64,000 bases of DNA, taken from an uncultured Bryobacteraceae bacterium. Its GTDB lineage: Bacteria > Acidobacteriota > Terriglobia > Bryobacterales > Bryobacteraceae. The stretch spans positions 248,001 through 312,000 of the forward strand of contig CALDSU010000004.1 in the NCBI GenBank assembly GCA_937924525.1. Direction: 5' to 3'. Position numbers and translations under genes: made by a program. The notes under the pieces were generated by a model. The model worked only from the letters and a program-made list of their open reading frames with translations, was not told where the DNA came from and made no database searches. The number at the start of each line of letters is the position of its first letter. Position 1 is the stretch's first letter. Shown here piece after piece: positions 28,515 to 38,196 of the stretch.

Positions 28515-29759
28515 ATGAAATCTCTGCTCCTGTCGGTTCCTCTCCTGCTCCATGCGCAAGCGCCCTTGGTGACCGTCATTCCTTCGCCGGAGCCCACGCA
28601 GCACCTCGCCTACCGGCGCACTTTGGTCGGTCCCGGCGTTAACCAACCGGCCGCCTACCCGGGCTATCTCGGCTTCGTCGGATGGGAATCGGTGGTGCGG
28701 ACCCGGACCGGCGCGCTGGTGATGACCTTCACTTCCGGGTATTGGCACGCCTCCTTCCCGACGCCGTATCGCGGCGTGGATCCGCGGGACATCGAACGGT
28801 ACCTACAGATGGGCATGCCCGAGGTGGAGGCGCCGCGGGGCGGCCGCGCCGAAGTGATGCGTTCGGAGGACGGAGGAAAGACGTGGAGCAAGCCGGCGGT
28901 GATGATCGACACGGAGTTTGACGACCGCTCGCCTGCGGCCGCGCTGCTGCCGGACGGCACACTGGTGGCGACCCTGTTTACCTACCCGCACGACGGGTGC
29001 GGGCGCGCCGGCGTGATCCGCTCCTTCGACGACGGGCGCACGTGGGAGCAGACCGTTCGATATCTGCCGGGCTTTGCCTGCTCTTCGGGCGACGGTCCCC
29101 CTTTAGTGATGCCCGACGGCTCGATCCTGGTCGTCATGGAAGGCGCGAACCGGGCCCGCGGCGACAACCGCACGATCGGAGTCTGGCGTTCGCGGGACAA
29201 AGGCGCAAGCTGGGAGCTGACCGGCGTCATCCGCGCCGAATTCGAACAATACGAGCCCAGCGTCGCCCGCCTGCCCGACGGCAAGCTGATCGTGATTACG
29301 CGGCGCGAAGGCGCCTTGTCCTGGTCCAGCGACGAAGGCGCGACGTGGACGCCGCCGGTCAGATTGCCCTTCAAGATGTTCGACCCCTGGCTGCTGCTGT
29401 TGCGCGACGGCACGCTGCTGTGCGTGCACGGCTCGTATCACCAGAACAAGCGCGGCGTGCGAGCGATCCTGTCGCGCGATGGCGGCAAGAGTTGGAGCGC
29501 CGCCGGCGAAGACTTCGGGTTCGGCATCGATCCGTCCACTTACGGTTATTCGCGCGGCATTCAACTTCCGGACGGGAGCATCTACCTGGTGTATATCCAC
29601 ACCGGAGGCCACAAAACCGAGGACGCGAAAAACCAAGCGATCTTCGCCTTGCGCTTCCGCGTGCGGCCGGACGCGTCCGGCGTTGAGTTGCTCCCGGCGC
29701 CGGGCGGCGCCAAGCCCGGCAAGCCACGAAGCGCCACGCTGCCCAGCAAACATATCTGA
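28515..29759 (+). CDS. Sialidase-like BNR-propeller protein, exported
   Basis: A 414-residue propeller with a signal peptide (KSLLLSVPLLLHAQA). Asp-box motifs include SEDGGKTW, SFDDGRTW, SRDKGASW, SSDEGATW and SRDGGKSW. Repeated LPDG turns (LLPDGTLVA, MPDGSILV, LPDGKLIV, LPDGSIYL) mark the blades. It is related to the preceding protein but exported. The GTG one codon earlier is an alternative start. Together the pair could act on a sugar polymer and its cytoplasmic product, but substrate is unknown. Confidence 0.82.
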   Translation: MKSLLLSVPLLLHAQAPLVTVIPSPEPTQHLAYRRTLVGPGVNQPAAYPGYLGFVGWESVVRTRTGALVMTFTSGYWHASFPTPYRGVDPRDIERYLQMGMPEVEAPRGGRAEVMRSEDGGKTWSKPAVMIDTEFDDRSPAAALLPDGTLVATLFTYPHDGCGRAGVIRSFDDGRTWEQTVRYLPGFACSSGDGPPLVMPDGSILVVMEGANRARGDNRTIGVWRSRDKGASWELTGVIRAEFEQYEPSVARLPDGKLIVITRREGALSWSSDEGATWTPPVRLPFKMFDPWLLLLRDGTLLCVHGSYHQNKRGVRAILSRDGGKSWSAAGEDFGFGIDPSTYGYSRGIQLPDGSIYLVYIHTGGHKTEDAKNQAIFALRFRVRPDASGVELLPAPGGAKPGKPRSATLPSKHI

Positions 29760-29781
29760 ACTCTCCTCACCCAATCAGACC

Positions 29782-29794
29782 GAGCCGCGAGCGG
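29782..29794. repeat. Fragment of the dispersed GAGCC...GAGCGG repeat
   Basis: GAGCCGCGAGCGG resembles a shortened form of the repeat at 9548 and 41572. It lies in the 210-base gap between the sialidase-like and MFS genes. Confidence 0.35.
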
Positions 29795-29905
29795 AATAGG
29801 CTGTGAAAACTGAGGACCGAGGGCCTTTTTCAAGCGGCGAACAGGCGCGGCAGCAGCGATGGGTGGCTCGAAATAGGTGTGAGTCCCCTCACCTACCCGG
29901 AAGCG

Positions 29906-29922
29906 GGCCGGCCGCTCCGGCC
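29906..29922. terminator. Hairpin between convergent genes
   Basis: GGCCGG and CCGGCC form a perfect 6-bp stem with a 5-base loop in the gap between the exported sialidase-like gene and the convergent MFS gene. No T-run follows, so it is only a possible terminator. Confidence 0.3.
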
Positions 29923-29969
29923 GTGATCTACTGCCCGCCCTCTGCTTCCCACTGACCCCCAGAAGGCGG

Positions 29970-31172
29970 CTACGCGGCGACCGGATCGCCTTCGCGCATC
30001 CACAGCCACAGGGCCGCCGCGCCCAGCGGTTCCAGCAGCAGGAACGCCAGGAAGACCAGCCCGTACTGCGCGTTCGCGCTCCAATGGCCGGCGAGGCTGT
30101 TGAAGAGCAGCCCGCCGATCGCGCCGGCCGATCCGGCCAGGCCGTACGCTGTTCCCACGCCGCGCGGCGGGAAGGCGTCGGCGGCCAGGCCGTGCAGGTT
30201 GCCGGCCCAGATGCCCACTCCGAACGCCGACACAGCAAGGATGGACAGCACCGCCCACGGCCGCATCACGAACAGCGACCCCGCCCCGGTGGAGACGATG
30301 ACCGCCGCGGCGCTCATCAAAATCTTGCGGGCGCGCACGGGATTCCATCCGCTGGCGGCCAGGCGGCTGGCCAGCCAGCCGCCCGTCACCGGACCGGCGT
30401 CGTAGGCCAGGTAGGGAATCCAGGCCAAGGTGCCCAGCATGACAAAACTGAACTGCTTCACCGAGGTCAGGTAATCGGGAATCCAAAACAGAAAGAAATA
30501 CCCCGAGCTGTCGCCGAAGAAACGGACCAGCACGTAAGCCAGGACGCGCCGCTGGCGGAGCAGCGGCCAGGTTTCCTTCCAGCTCAGGCGCGGGACGGCC
30601 GCCGGCGCCACACGCTCGCGCGTGGCCGCCAGCCACAGCGGCAGCCAGAGGAAGCCTGCCAGGCTGGGAACCAGGAACGCGAGGCGCCAGCCGTAGTGTA
30701 CGCTCAAGAACACCACCAGGGGCGGCGTGAGAAAGGTGGCGACGCTCGCGCCGCAGGTGAAGACGCCGGCGGCCAGCCCGCGCTGCACCGGAGTGAAGCG
30801 CTCGGAGATCGTCTTCACGGCGCCGGTCCACCCGCCCGGCTCGAAGAGGCCGAGCAGAAAGCGCAGGGCGGCCAAGTCGGCCAGGCCGCGAATGCCGGCG
30901 TGCGCCGCGCTGACCAGCGACCACCCGGCCAGAAAGAACGCCAGCCCGGCGCGCGAGCCCAGCCGGTCGAGCACGACGCCGGAGCCCACGTACATCAGCG
31001 CATACGCCGCCAGGAAGGCGTTCACCGCCAGGGCGTAGTCGCTCTGGCTGAGGCCGATCTCCTGGCGCAGCAAAGGCGCGAGAATCGAGAGCACCTGCCG
31101 GTCGACATAGTTGAGCAGCGCCACCAGAAACAACAGCGCCATCAGCGCCACTTGCCTGCGGGAAAAACGCAT
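29970..31172 (-). CDS. MFS transporter, hexuronate (ACS) type
   Basis: A 400-residue 12-helix permease. The N-terminus, RFSRRQVALMALLFLVALLNYVDR, is the signature opening of the anion:cation symporter family, whose ExuT/UxuT members bring in glucuronate or galacturonate. The FEPGGWTGAVKTISERF segment between helices 4 and 5 is also typical. The frame extends 47 codons upstream into the DUF429 gene, but the ATG used gives the family N-terminus and leaves an 8-base gap. Uronate use fits the KDG kinase, KDPG aldolase and mannonate dehydratase genes elsewhere in the window. Confidence 0.85.
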   Translation of the reverse strand: MRFSRRQVALMALLFLVALLNYVDRQVLSILAPLLRQEIGLSQSDYALAVNAFLAAYALMYVGSGVVLDRLGSRAGLAFFLAGWSLVSAAHAGIRGLADLAALRFLLGLFEPGGWTGAVKTISERFTPVQRGLAAGVFTCGASVATFLTPPLVVFLSVHYGWRLAFLVPSLAGFLWLPLWLAATRERVAPAAVPRLSWKETWPLLRQRRVLAYVLVRFFGDSSGYFFLFWIPDYLTSVKQFSFVMLGTLAWIPYLAYDAGPVTGGWLASRLAASGWNPVRARKILMSAAAVIVSTGAGSLFVMRPWAVLSILAVSAFGVGIWAGNLHGLAADAFPPRGVGTAYGLAGSAGAIGGLLFNSLAGHWSANAQYGLVFLAFLLLEPLGAAALWLWMREGDPVAA

Positions 31173-31180
31173 CGGATTGC

Positions 31181-31927
31181 TCAGTGTATCGGAATGCGGC
31201 GCCCGCCGGGCTCCGGAGGGGCGGGGACCACGATATATCCCTCCGCGCGGCTTCCCAGCAGGCGATTGCGCGCCCTTCCCCAGCGCCACCAATGCGCGGC
31301 GATGTACGCGCACAACAGGGCGTCAAGCTGGTCTTCCAACTCTTTCAGGCGCGGCCCGGTGTCCGGAATCGGGGGCAGGGAAACCAGGCGCAACCGCGGA
31401 TCGCTTCGCGGCAACTCCGTCAACAGCAGCCTGCGGAACCGCGCCAGTTCGGATTTCCGGGCGGCCACGCGGCCCTTCTTGTAGCGCAGGATCCGGTCCA
31501 GCCGGAACAACTCGATCGCCGCGGCGTGCGGATACACCTCGATCTGAAACCGCGCCGGCGCGCCGGGCGCGAGCGCCTCGCCGTGCGAAAAGCCGAGGTT
31601 TACGAGAGCGCGGGAGAACGCCAGGACGCGCGCGGCGAAAGGCCGGCCGAGATTTGCCGGGTAGCAGCCGGCATGGCGCTTGCCATAGAGCACATGGGTT
31701 AGCCGGTCCGCCTCGCGCATGCCGGTGGGGTTGGGAATGACCAGCGGCGCGTCGACAGCGACGCCCGCCGGACGCCCGGCCGTGCGCGCCGCGATCCAAT
31801 CGGCGGCCTGTGCCGGTTCGGCGACCCGGTCCAACTCGCGCAAGTGCAGCGCCGCATCCTCCCAGTCCACCACCGCCAGGCCGGTAGGCTGGGACTGCCA
31901 TCCGAAATCCACGCCGATAAACCGCAT
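31181..31927 (-). CDS. DUF429 protein
   Basis: A 248-residue protein starting RFIGVDFGWQ and holding the AVDAPLVIPNPTGMREADR stretch, both family hallmarks of DUF429, an RNase H-like fold. Members are thought to be predicted nucleases, but no reaction is established. It lies 8 bases upstream of the MFS gene and 5 bases downstream of the DCC-family gene, all minus strand, so it is in the same apparent operon. A long upstream extension of the frame is a shadow. Confidence 0.82.
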   Translation of the reverse strand: MRFIGVDFGWQSQPTGLAVVDWEDAALHLRELDRVAEPAQAADWIAARTAGRPAGVAVDAPLVIPNPTGMREADRLTHVLYGKRHAGCYPANLGRPFAARVLAFSRALVNLGFSHGEALAPGAPARFQIEVYPHAAAIELFRLDRILRYKKGRVAARKSELARFRRLLLTELPRSDPRLRLVSLPPIPDTGPRLKELEDQLDALLCAYIAAHWWRWGRARNRLLGSRAEGYIVVPAPPEPGGRRIPIH

Positions 31928-31932
31928 TGAGT

Positions 31933-32337
31933 TTACGGATCGAACCGCTTGGCGAAGCCCGGCGGCAGCACCGGGCAGGATTGCCGCGGGCGGGCGAACA
32001 GCCGCCGACGGGCGCGGGCCACGGCGTCGTAAACTGCGTCCCGCACGCCCGCCGGCATCAGCGCCCCGGCGCGGGCCAGCAGCGCCCAGCCGCCTCCCAG
32101 TTCCCGCAGGGCGCGCAGGACGGCCGCGGAGCGGACGTACAGGCCGCCGTCCTCGGCCAGCAGCACGAGACTGTCCGGCAGGCGGCCGCGCGCCTCGGAC
32201 GGGACCAGCGCCGCGAAGGTCTCCCCGCCCAAGGGCGCAAAGCGCAACCGGCCAGCGCGGTCCCGGCGGACCAGGAAGCGAACCGCGCCGTGGCACAGGC
32301 CGCAGTCGCCATCGTAGAAGATCCGCGCCGGCGCCAT
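31933..32337 (-). CDS. DCC-family thiol-disulfide oxidoreductase (DUF393)
   Basis: A 134-residue thioredoxin-like protein. YDGDCGLCHGAVRFLVRRD is the family motif, with the DxDCxLC active site near residue 10. Later ARRRLF... segments fit the DCC fold. Its partner substrate is unknown. It starts 8 bases after glutamate dehydrogenase ends and runs into DUF429 and the MFS gene. Confidence 0.88.
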   Translation of the reverse strand: MAPARIFYDGDCGLCHGAVRFLVRRDRAGRLRFAPLGGETFAALVPSEARGRLPDSLVLLAEDGGLYVRSAAVLRALRELGGGWALLARAGALMPAGVRDAVYDAVARARRRLFARPRQSCPVLPPGFAKRFDP

Positions 32338-32345
32338 GGGTCCGG

Positions 32346-33722
<1,377 letters not shown>

Positions 33723-33724
33723 TC

Positions 33725-34378
33725 ATGGCCGATAGAACCCAAATCGTTCGTCTATTGAAAGAGACTGGAGTGGTGGCGGTCATCCGCGCGGATAAGGCCG
33801 ACGACCTGGTGGACGTCGGCCGCGCCTTGCGGGAGGGCGGCGTGAAGTTCATCGAGATCACCATGACCGTGCCCGGCGCCCTCGCCGTCATCGAGAAGGC
33901 CACCTCCGCCCTTCAGGGCGATGACGTTTACATCGGCGCCGGCACCGTGCTTGACGCCGAGACCGCCCGGCAAGCGATTCTGGCAGGCGCGAACTATGTC
34001 GTTTCGCCGGTCTTCCGGCCTGGCATCGTCGCCCTGTGCAAGCGCTACCGCGTGGCGGTGACGCCCGGCGCGCTGACGCCCACCGAAGTGCTGAACGCCT
34101 GGGACGCCGGCGCGGATATCGTGAAGATTTTTCCCGCCGGCGTGGGCGGCCCGCAATTCTTCAAAGATCTCAAGGGGCCCTTCCCCCACATCGAGATCAT
34201 GCCGACCGGCGCGGTGAACCGGAAGACGTGCCCGGAGTTCATTCAGGCGGGAGCGTGCGCGGTCGGCGTGGGCGGCGAACTGGTGGGCAAGCCGCTCATC
34301 GCCGCCCGCGATTTCGCCGCCATTACCCGCAACGCCCAAGATTTCGTCGCGCTCGTCGCCCAGGCGCGGAACCGGTAG
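33725..34378 (+). CDS. eda: KDPG / KHG aldolase
   Basis: Splits 2-keto-3-deoxy-6-phosphogluconate into pyruvate and glyceraldehyde-3-phosphate, the last step of uronate and Entner-Doudoroff catabolism. The 217-residue protein has FIEITMTVPGAL with the catalytic Glu, GAGTVLD, and the Schiff-base Lys in DIVKIFPAG. AGGAG lies about 15 bases upstream, a little far; an ATG 11 codons earlier is an alternative. It is followed after 148 bases by KDG kinase, so the two steps are adjacent. Confidence 0.93.
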   Translation: MADRTQIVRLLKETGVVAVIRADKADDLVDVGRALREGGVKFIEITMTVPGALAVIEKATSALQGDDVYIGAGTVLDAETARQAILAGANYVVSPVFRPGIVALCKRYRVAVTPGALTPTEVLNAWDAGADIVKIFPAGVGGPQFFKDLKGPFPHIEIMPTGAVNRKTCPEFIQAGACAVGVGGELVGKPLIAARDFAAITRNAQDFVALVAQARNR

Positions 34379-34410
34379 CCGCTCGAGTCTGCCGCGCGTG
34401 AAGCCATCAC

Positions 34411-34438
34411 ACTCGCTCCCGCTCGTGGCTCGGAACGT
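34411..34438. repeat. Dispersed repeat, copy 2 (CCGCTCGTGGCTCGG type)
   Basis: These 28 bases match 9606-9633 with one mismatch. A GCCGCGACCGCCAGCGAGGAGCC-like block follows about 20 bases later, so both halves of the repeat are present but in the reverse order to copy 1. Confidence 0.65.
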
Positions 34439-34526
34439 ACGAAACTCCACCGCGCGCCGCGACCGCCAGCGAGGAGCCCCAACAGGCCCAAGACACACTC
34501 TGCTAGCCTAGCCCTGGAGAAGAGGC

Positions 34527-35558
34527 ATGAATGGACAGAAGAGCGCTGTCTTTTTTGGAGAACTGCTCATGCGCCTGGCCACCAAGCGCTACGAGCGCTT
34601 CGTGCAAGCCCGGGAATTCGAGGTTGCCTATACCGGCGCGGAAGCCAACGCCGCCGTGTCGGTGGCGAACTTCGGGCTCGGCGCGTGGGTAGTCTCGGTA
34701 GTGCCGGACACGGAGATCGGGCAGGCGTGCATCAATTTCATCCGCCAGTTCGGCGTGCACACCGAGTTTGTGCTGCGGCGGGGCAAGCGCCTGGGCGCGT
34801 TCTACCTGGAAACCGGGGCCTCTCAGCGTCCTTCCAAGGTCATCTACGACCGCGCCGGCAGCGCGATTACCGAACTGGGCCCGGGCCAGGTGAACTGGGC
34901 GGACGTGTTCGCGGGCAAGCACTGGTTCCATTGGTCGGGGACCGCGCCCGCGCTCAGCGACCAGATGGCCGCGACGACCCGTGAAGCCTGCCAGGCCGCC
35001 CGCGCTCGCGGTCTCACCGTAAGCTGCGATCTCAACTACCGCCGCAAGCTATGGTCCCCGGAAAAAGCCCGCGCCGTGATGACCGACCTGATGCAGTACG
35101 TCGACGTGCTCATCGGGAACGAAGAAGATTCAGCGCTGGTTCTCGGCGTGGAAGCCAAGGGCGTGGACGTGGCCCAGGGCGCGCTGGAAGCCGCGCGCTA
35201 TGAGGAAGTCGCGCGGGAACTCCAGCGCCGGTTCGGCTTCCGGTACGTGGCCACCACGCTGCGGGAGAGCATTTCCGCCTCGGAAAACGGCTGGTCCTGC
35301 CTGCTGTTCGACGGGCGTCAATGCCACGTGAGCCGGAAATACCGGATCTGGATGGTCGACCGGGTGGGCGGCGGCGACTCGTTCGCCGGTGGCCTGATTT
35401 ACGGCTTGCTGACCGGGATGGGCGGCCAGGAAACGGTGGAGTTCGCCGCGGCCGCTTCCTGCCTGAAACACTCGATCCACGGCGACTTCAACCACGTGTC
35501 GAAGGAGGAAGTGCTGGCGCTGATGGCGGGAGCCGGTTCCGGACGCATCCAACGGTAG
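34527..35558 (+). CDS. kdgK: 2-Keto-3-deoxygluconate kinase (PfkB family)
   Basis: Phosphorylates KDG to KDPG. The 343-residue protein opens with GELLMRLA and the GAEANAAVSVANFG substrate loop of KDG kinases, and ends with the PfkB signature VDRVGGGDSFAGGLI holding the catalytic Asp. GGAGAAGAGG lies just before the ATG. Coming directly after KDPG aldolase, it gives the last two steps of hexuronate breakdown. Its substrate could also be made by the mannonate dehydratase at 44768-45862. Confidence 0.92.
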   Translation: MNGQKSAVFFGELLMRLATKRYERFVQAREFEVAYTGAEANAAVSVANFGLGAWVVSVVPDTEIGQACINFIRQFGVHTEFVLRRGKRLGAFYLETGASQRPSKVIYDRAGSAITELGPGQVNWADVFAGKHWFHWSGTAPALSDQMAATTREACQAARARGLTVSCDLNYRRKLWSPEKARAVMTDLMQYVDVLIGNEEDSALVLGVEAKGVDVAQGALEAARYEEVARELQRRFGFRYVATTLRESISASENGWSCLLFDGRQCHVSRKYRIWMVDRVGGGDSFAGGLIYGLLTGMGGQETVEFAAAASCLKHSIHGDFNHVSKEEVLALMAGAGSGRIQR

Positions 35559-35585
35559 CCCGGCGCCCGGGAGGCCGCCCCGGTC

Positions 35586-36518
35586 TCAACACCCTTCCGC
35601 CAGCAGCGCCCCCCAATGAAAGCCCGCGCCAAAAGCGGCGAAGACCACGGGCTCGCCGTGGCGGAATCCGTGCGCATCGCTCCACTCCCGGGCCGCGATG
35701 AGCAAGGACGCCGAAGAGGTGTTGCCGTACAGATGGATGTTCGAGAAGAACCTTTCCGGCGGGACCGCCAGGGCTTCCGCGATGCGGACGATCAGGTGCT
35801 GGTTGGCCTGATGCATCAGGAAACAAGCAATCTCCGCGGGAGCCCGCCCGGCCGCGCTGAGCAGTTCCTCGATCGCGCGGGGGACCTTGCGCGAGGCCTG
35901 CAAAATGACGCTCCGGCCGTTCATCTCGAGCGGCTTGCCGAATTCGAGGCGGAGATCTTCGGCGTAAGCGCCATCGGAGTGCAACACGGAGGAGACCACC
36001 CGCGCGATGCCGCCGGCCGCCGACAGCAGCGCCGCCCCCGCGCCGTCGCCGAACAGCATCGCCGTGCCTCGGTTCGTCGCGTCGAGCTGCACGGCGGAGG
36101 ACATCTTTTCCGCGGCCACTACCAGCACCGTGCCATAGGCGTCGCATAATTGCGCTCCCAAGGCGAGCGCAAACAGCGAACCGGCGCTTGCCAGCGGCAC
36201 GTCCAGCGCCGGCGTTTCCCCGAGGCCTAACGCGGCGGCGACCGAAGCCGCCGGTCCGGGAAACCGGCGTTCCGCCGAACCGCTGGCCACCAGCAGGAGT
36301 CGCACCTGACCGGGCGCCACCCCGCACCGTTGCAGGCAATCCTGCCCCGCGCTTACCGCCAGCGCCGCCACCGTTTCCTCCTCGGCGGCATAGCGGCGCT
36401 CCTCGATGCCGGACACGTTGCGGATCCACTCTTCGGTGGTCTCCATCAACGGAGCGATCTCCGCGTTGCGGACCACGCGTACGGGAGCATAGGAGCCAAA
36501 CCCTCGGAAAAAAGCCAC
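35586..36518 (-). CDS. KASIII/FabH-like protein with Ser in place of catalytic Cys
   Basis: A 310-residue thiolase-fold protein like FabH. Aligned by eye to FabH, the nucleophile site DVAAACAGF is DVPLASAGS, so the Cys is Ser111. The other catalytic residues remain: His236 in MHQANQ and Asn266 in YGNTSSAS, and the GDGAGAA loop is normal. Ser-type KASIII homologues such as DpsC act as acyltransferases that move an acyl group from CoA to a carrier protein rather than condensing. It is the last gene of the MBOAT-SGNH-SGNH-ACP operon, so I infer it loads that ACP. Confidence 0.88.
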   Translation of the reverse strand: MAFFRGFGSYAPVRVVRNAEIAPLMETTEEWIRNVSGIEERRYAAEEETVAALAVSAGQDCLQRCGVAPGQVRLLLVASGSAERRFPGPAASVAAALGLGETPALDVPLASAGSLFALALGAQLCDAYGTVLVVAAEKMSSAVQLDATNRGTAMLFGDGAGAALLSAAGGIARVVSSVLHSDGAYAEDLRLEFGKPLEMNGRSVILQASRKVPRAIEELLSAAGRAPAEIACFLMHQANQHLIVRIAEALAVPPERFFSNIHLYGNTSSASLLIAAREWSDAHGFRHGEPVVFAAFGAGFHWGALLAEGC

Positions 36519-36521
36519 GAT

Positions 36522-36755
36522 TTACCGGCGCGACTCCAGATAGGCCTCAATGCGCGCGAGCGATTCGAATTTCCGCGGCGCCAGGTCGGCGTCCGGTATG
36601 GAGATGCCGAACTCCTTTTCCAAGCGGCTCACCAGATCGGGGAGCGCGAACGAATCCAACACGCCGGAGTCGAACAGCGACTCCTCCGGGTCCGGGGGAA
36701 GCGGCTTCTTGGCGACCTGCTTGACGATCTCACTGATCTGCGCTTGGGGGTTCAT
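36522..36755 (-). CDS. Dedicated acyl carrier protein of the acylation operon
   Basis: A 77-residue carrier protein. Ser35 in GVLDSFAL is the likely phosphopantetheine site, and the LFDSGVLDS lead and LEKEFGI helix are those of DltC/NRPS-type carriers more than of AcpP. It is encoded between a KASIII-like gene (3-base gap) and an SGNH gene whose end it overlaps by 26 bases. Its job is probably to hold the acyl group used by the membrane acyltransferase. Confidence 0.88.
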   Translation of the reverse strand: MNPQAQISEIVKQVAKKPLPPDPEESLFDSGVLDSFALPDLVSRLEKEFGISIPDADLAPRKFESLARIEAYLESRR

Positions 36756-38193
36756 CGACGTCCGCCGGGTCCTGCGGAAGAGGAAAGGCCTGTCCCAACC
36801 GCTCTTCGCGAACCTTCAGGAATCTCCGATAATTGTACATCAGGTCCTCGAAAAGCGCCGCGCCGATGCGGCGGTAACCGGCCGAGGTGAAGTGCACATG
36901 ATCGCCCTGCGCCAAGCCCGCGTATACCCAGGAGCGCATGGCGCCTGCGCCGCCCATCTTTTCGCGCAGATCCCAGAACGCGCACCCGCTCGCCCAAGCC
37001 GCTTCCCGCTGGGCGGCGATGATGCGGTCGACCCGGGCATAGGGCGCCCAGCGGCCGCGCACCCGGGAATAACGGTCCGGAGGCCCTATCACCAGAATCG
37101 AAGCCGCCGGCGCGGCGGCGCGGAATTTGGCCAGCAGCGCGGCGAACATCTCGCGGTAGGTCTCCTGCGTCCACTCGGGATTGCCCGCCTCGTTGGTGCC
37201 ATAGGCGAGCACGATCAGGGCCGGATTCCGCCGCGCCAACTGGCTGGCCAACAGATCGGCGTCCCACCGAAACACAATAGAGGCTTGCGCCCCGTTGATC
37301 CCCAGCGCCTCGTACGTCACGCCGCGGTCCTCTTCGGTAACCCAGCCAAACAGCCGGACCGGCGCCGCCTGCACAGTCCGCAGCTCGAACCGGTGCCAGC
37401 CGGGCTCCACGGCCAGCGAATAATAACCGGGGCCCAACTCCCCGGCCGTTTCCACCGTGCCGGCCTCCACGCCATTGTCGAACAGCGTCAGAGCGCCTCC
37501 GCCGGGCTGCCGCAAGTATAGAATTTCGAGCCGCGCGCACTCGGCTTCCAGCGTGACGAATTCGTGGGGCCGCGTCGTTGAGATGCTGACCCCGCCCAGC
37601 CCCCAAAGTCCGTCCCCTTCCCGCGCCAGCAGGCCTTCGGATTTCCAGTTGCGCGAAGCGCCGGTCTTCAAATCCCACCGGCGGTAGCCCGCAAAGGGGC
37701 GCCCGGCCAACGAGAAGCCGCTGCCGCCGCGGCCGAACTCTGCCTGGAGCAACTCCCGGATCTGGTGCGTCCAGTCGTCGGCGGCGGTATGCGAATCGCC
37801 GTAGTGAAGAATCCGCAGCGGTTCGCCGCCCGGCGTTTGTTGCGCGCGGTAAAGCTGCTCGAAGAAAGGCACCAGGGCGCGCGGGTTCTCGATCGCTACG
37901 GTTTCGCTGGTCCGTTGCAAGGTGGCCGCTACGGCCTCAGCGGCTTCCGCGCGCTGGGCAGCCGCTACGCGCACGGCGGGCGTTCGCCGGACCAGGCGGG
38001 CTCTGCGTTTCACAGCGGCCCGGCGGGGATTCTTCGCTGCCGGCTGCTTCGCGGCGGCGGGCGCCGCCGAGGCCCTTCGCGCCGCAGTGCGGGAGGCTTT
38101 CTTTTTGGCCGCCGTCACGGCTTCTCCCTGAGCCACCCAAACAGGCAGGATCGCCAGCCAAAAGCCCACCGCCTGCCTGCGCGCAAACCTCAT
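36730..38193 (-). CDS. SGNH/GDSL-family protein B, exported, with basic linker
   Basis: A 487-residue protein with an N-terminal membrane anchor or signal, then about 80 residues rich in Lys, Arg and Ala, then an SGNH hydrolase domain. Block I is YGDSHTAAD (Ser134), the Asn/Gly blocks include AYGTNEAG, and the catalytic Asp-His is in GDHVHFTSAGY. A beta-sandwich-like insert lies between block I and the rest. Such proteins (AlgX, AlgJ, DltD) move acyl groups onto outside glycans. It is a paralogue of the next gene, with a similar order of motifs. Confidence 0.88.
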   Translation of the reverse strand: MRFARRQAVGFWLAILPVWVAQGEAVTAAKKKASRTAARRASAAPAAAKQPAAKNPRRAAVKRRARLVRRTPAVRVAAAQRAEAAEAVAATLQRTSETVAIENPRALVPFFEQLYRAQQTPGGEPLRILHYGDSHTAADDWTHQIRELLQAEFGRGGSGFSLAGRPFAGYRRWDLKTGASRNWKSEGLLAREGDGLWGLGGVSISTTRPHEFVTLEAECARLEILYLRQPGGGALTLFDNGVEAGTVETAGELGPGYYSLAVEPGWHRFELRTVQAAPVRLFGWVTEEDRGVTYEALGINGAQASIVFRWDADLLASQLARRNPALIVLAYGTNEAGNPEWTQETYREMFAALLAKFRAAAPAASILVIGPPDRYSRVRGRWAPYARVDRIIAAQREAAWASGCAFWDLREKMGGAGAMRSWVYAGLAQGDHVHFTSAGYRRIGAALFEDLMYNYRRFLKVREERLGQAFPLPQDPADVDEPPSADQ

Positions 38194-38196
38194 CGG

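Noticed and set aside
27335-29759. Calling the two propeller proteins true sialidases
   Set aside because: Asp boxes are present but the Arg triad and Tyr/Glu nucleophile pair could not be placed, so only 'sialidase-like' is supported.
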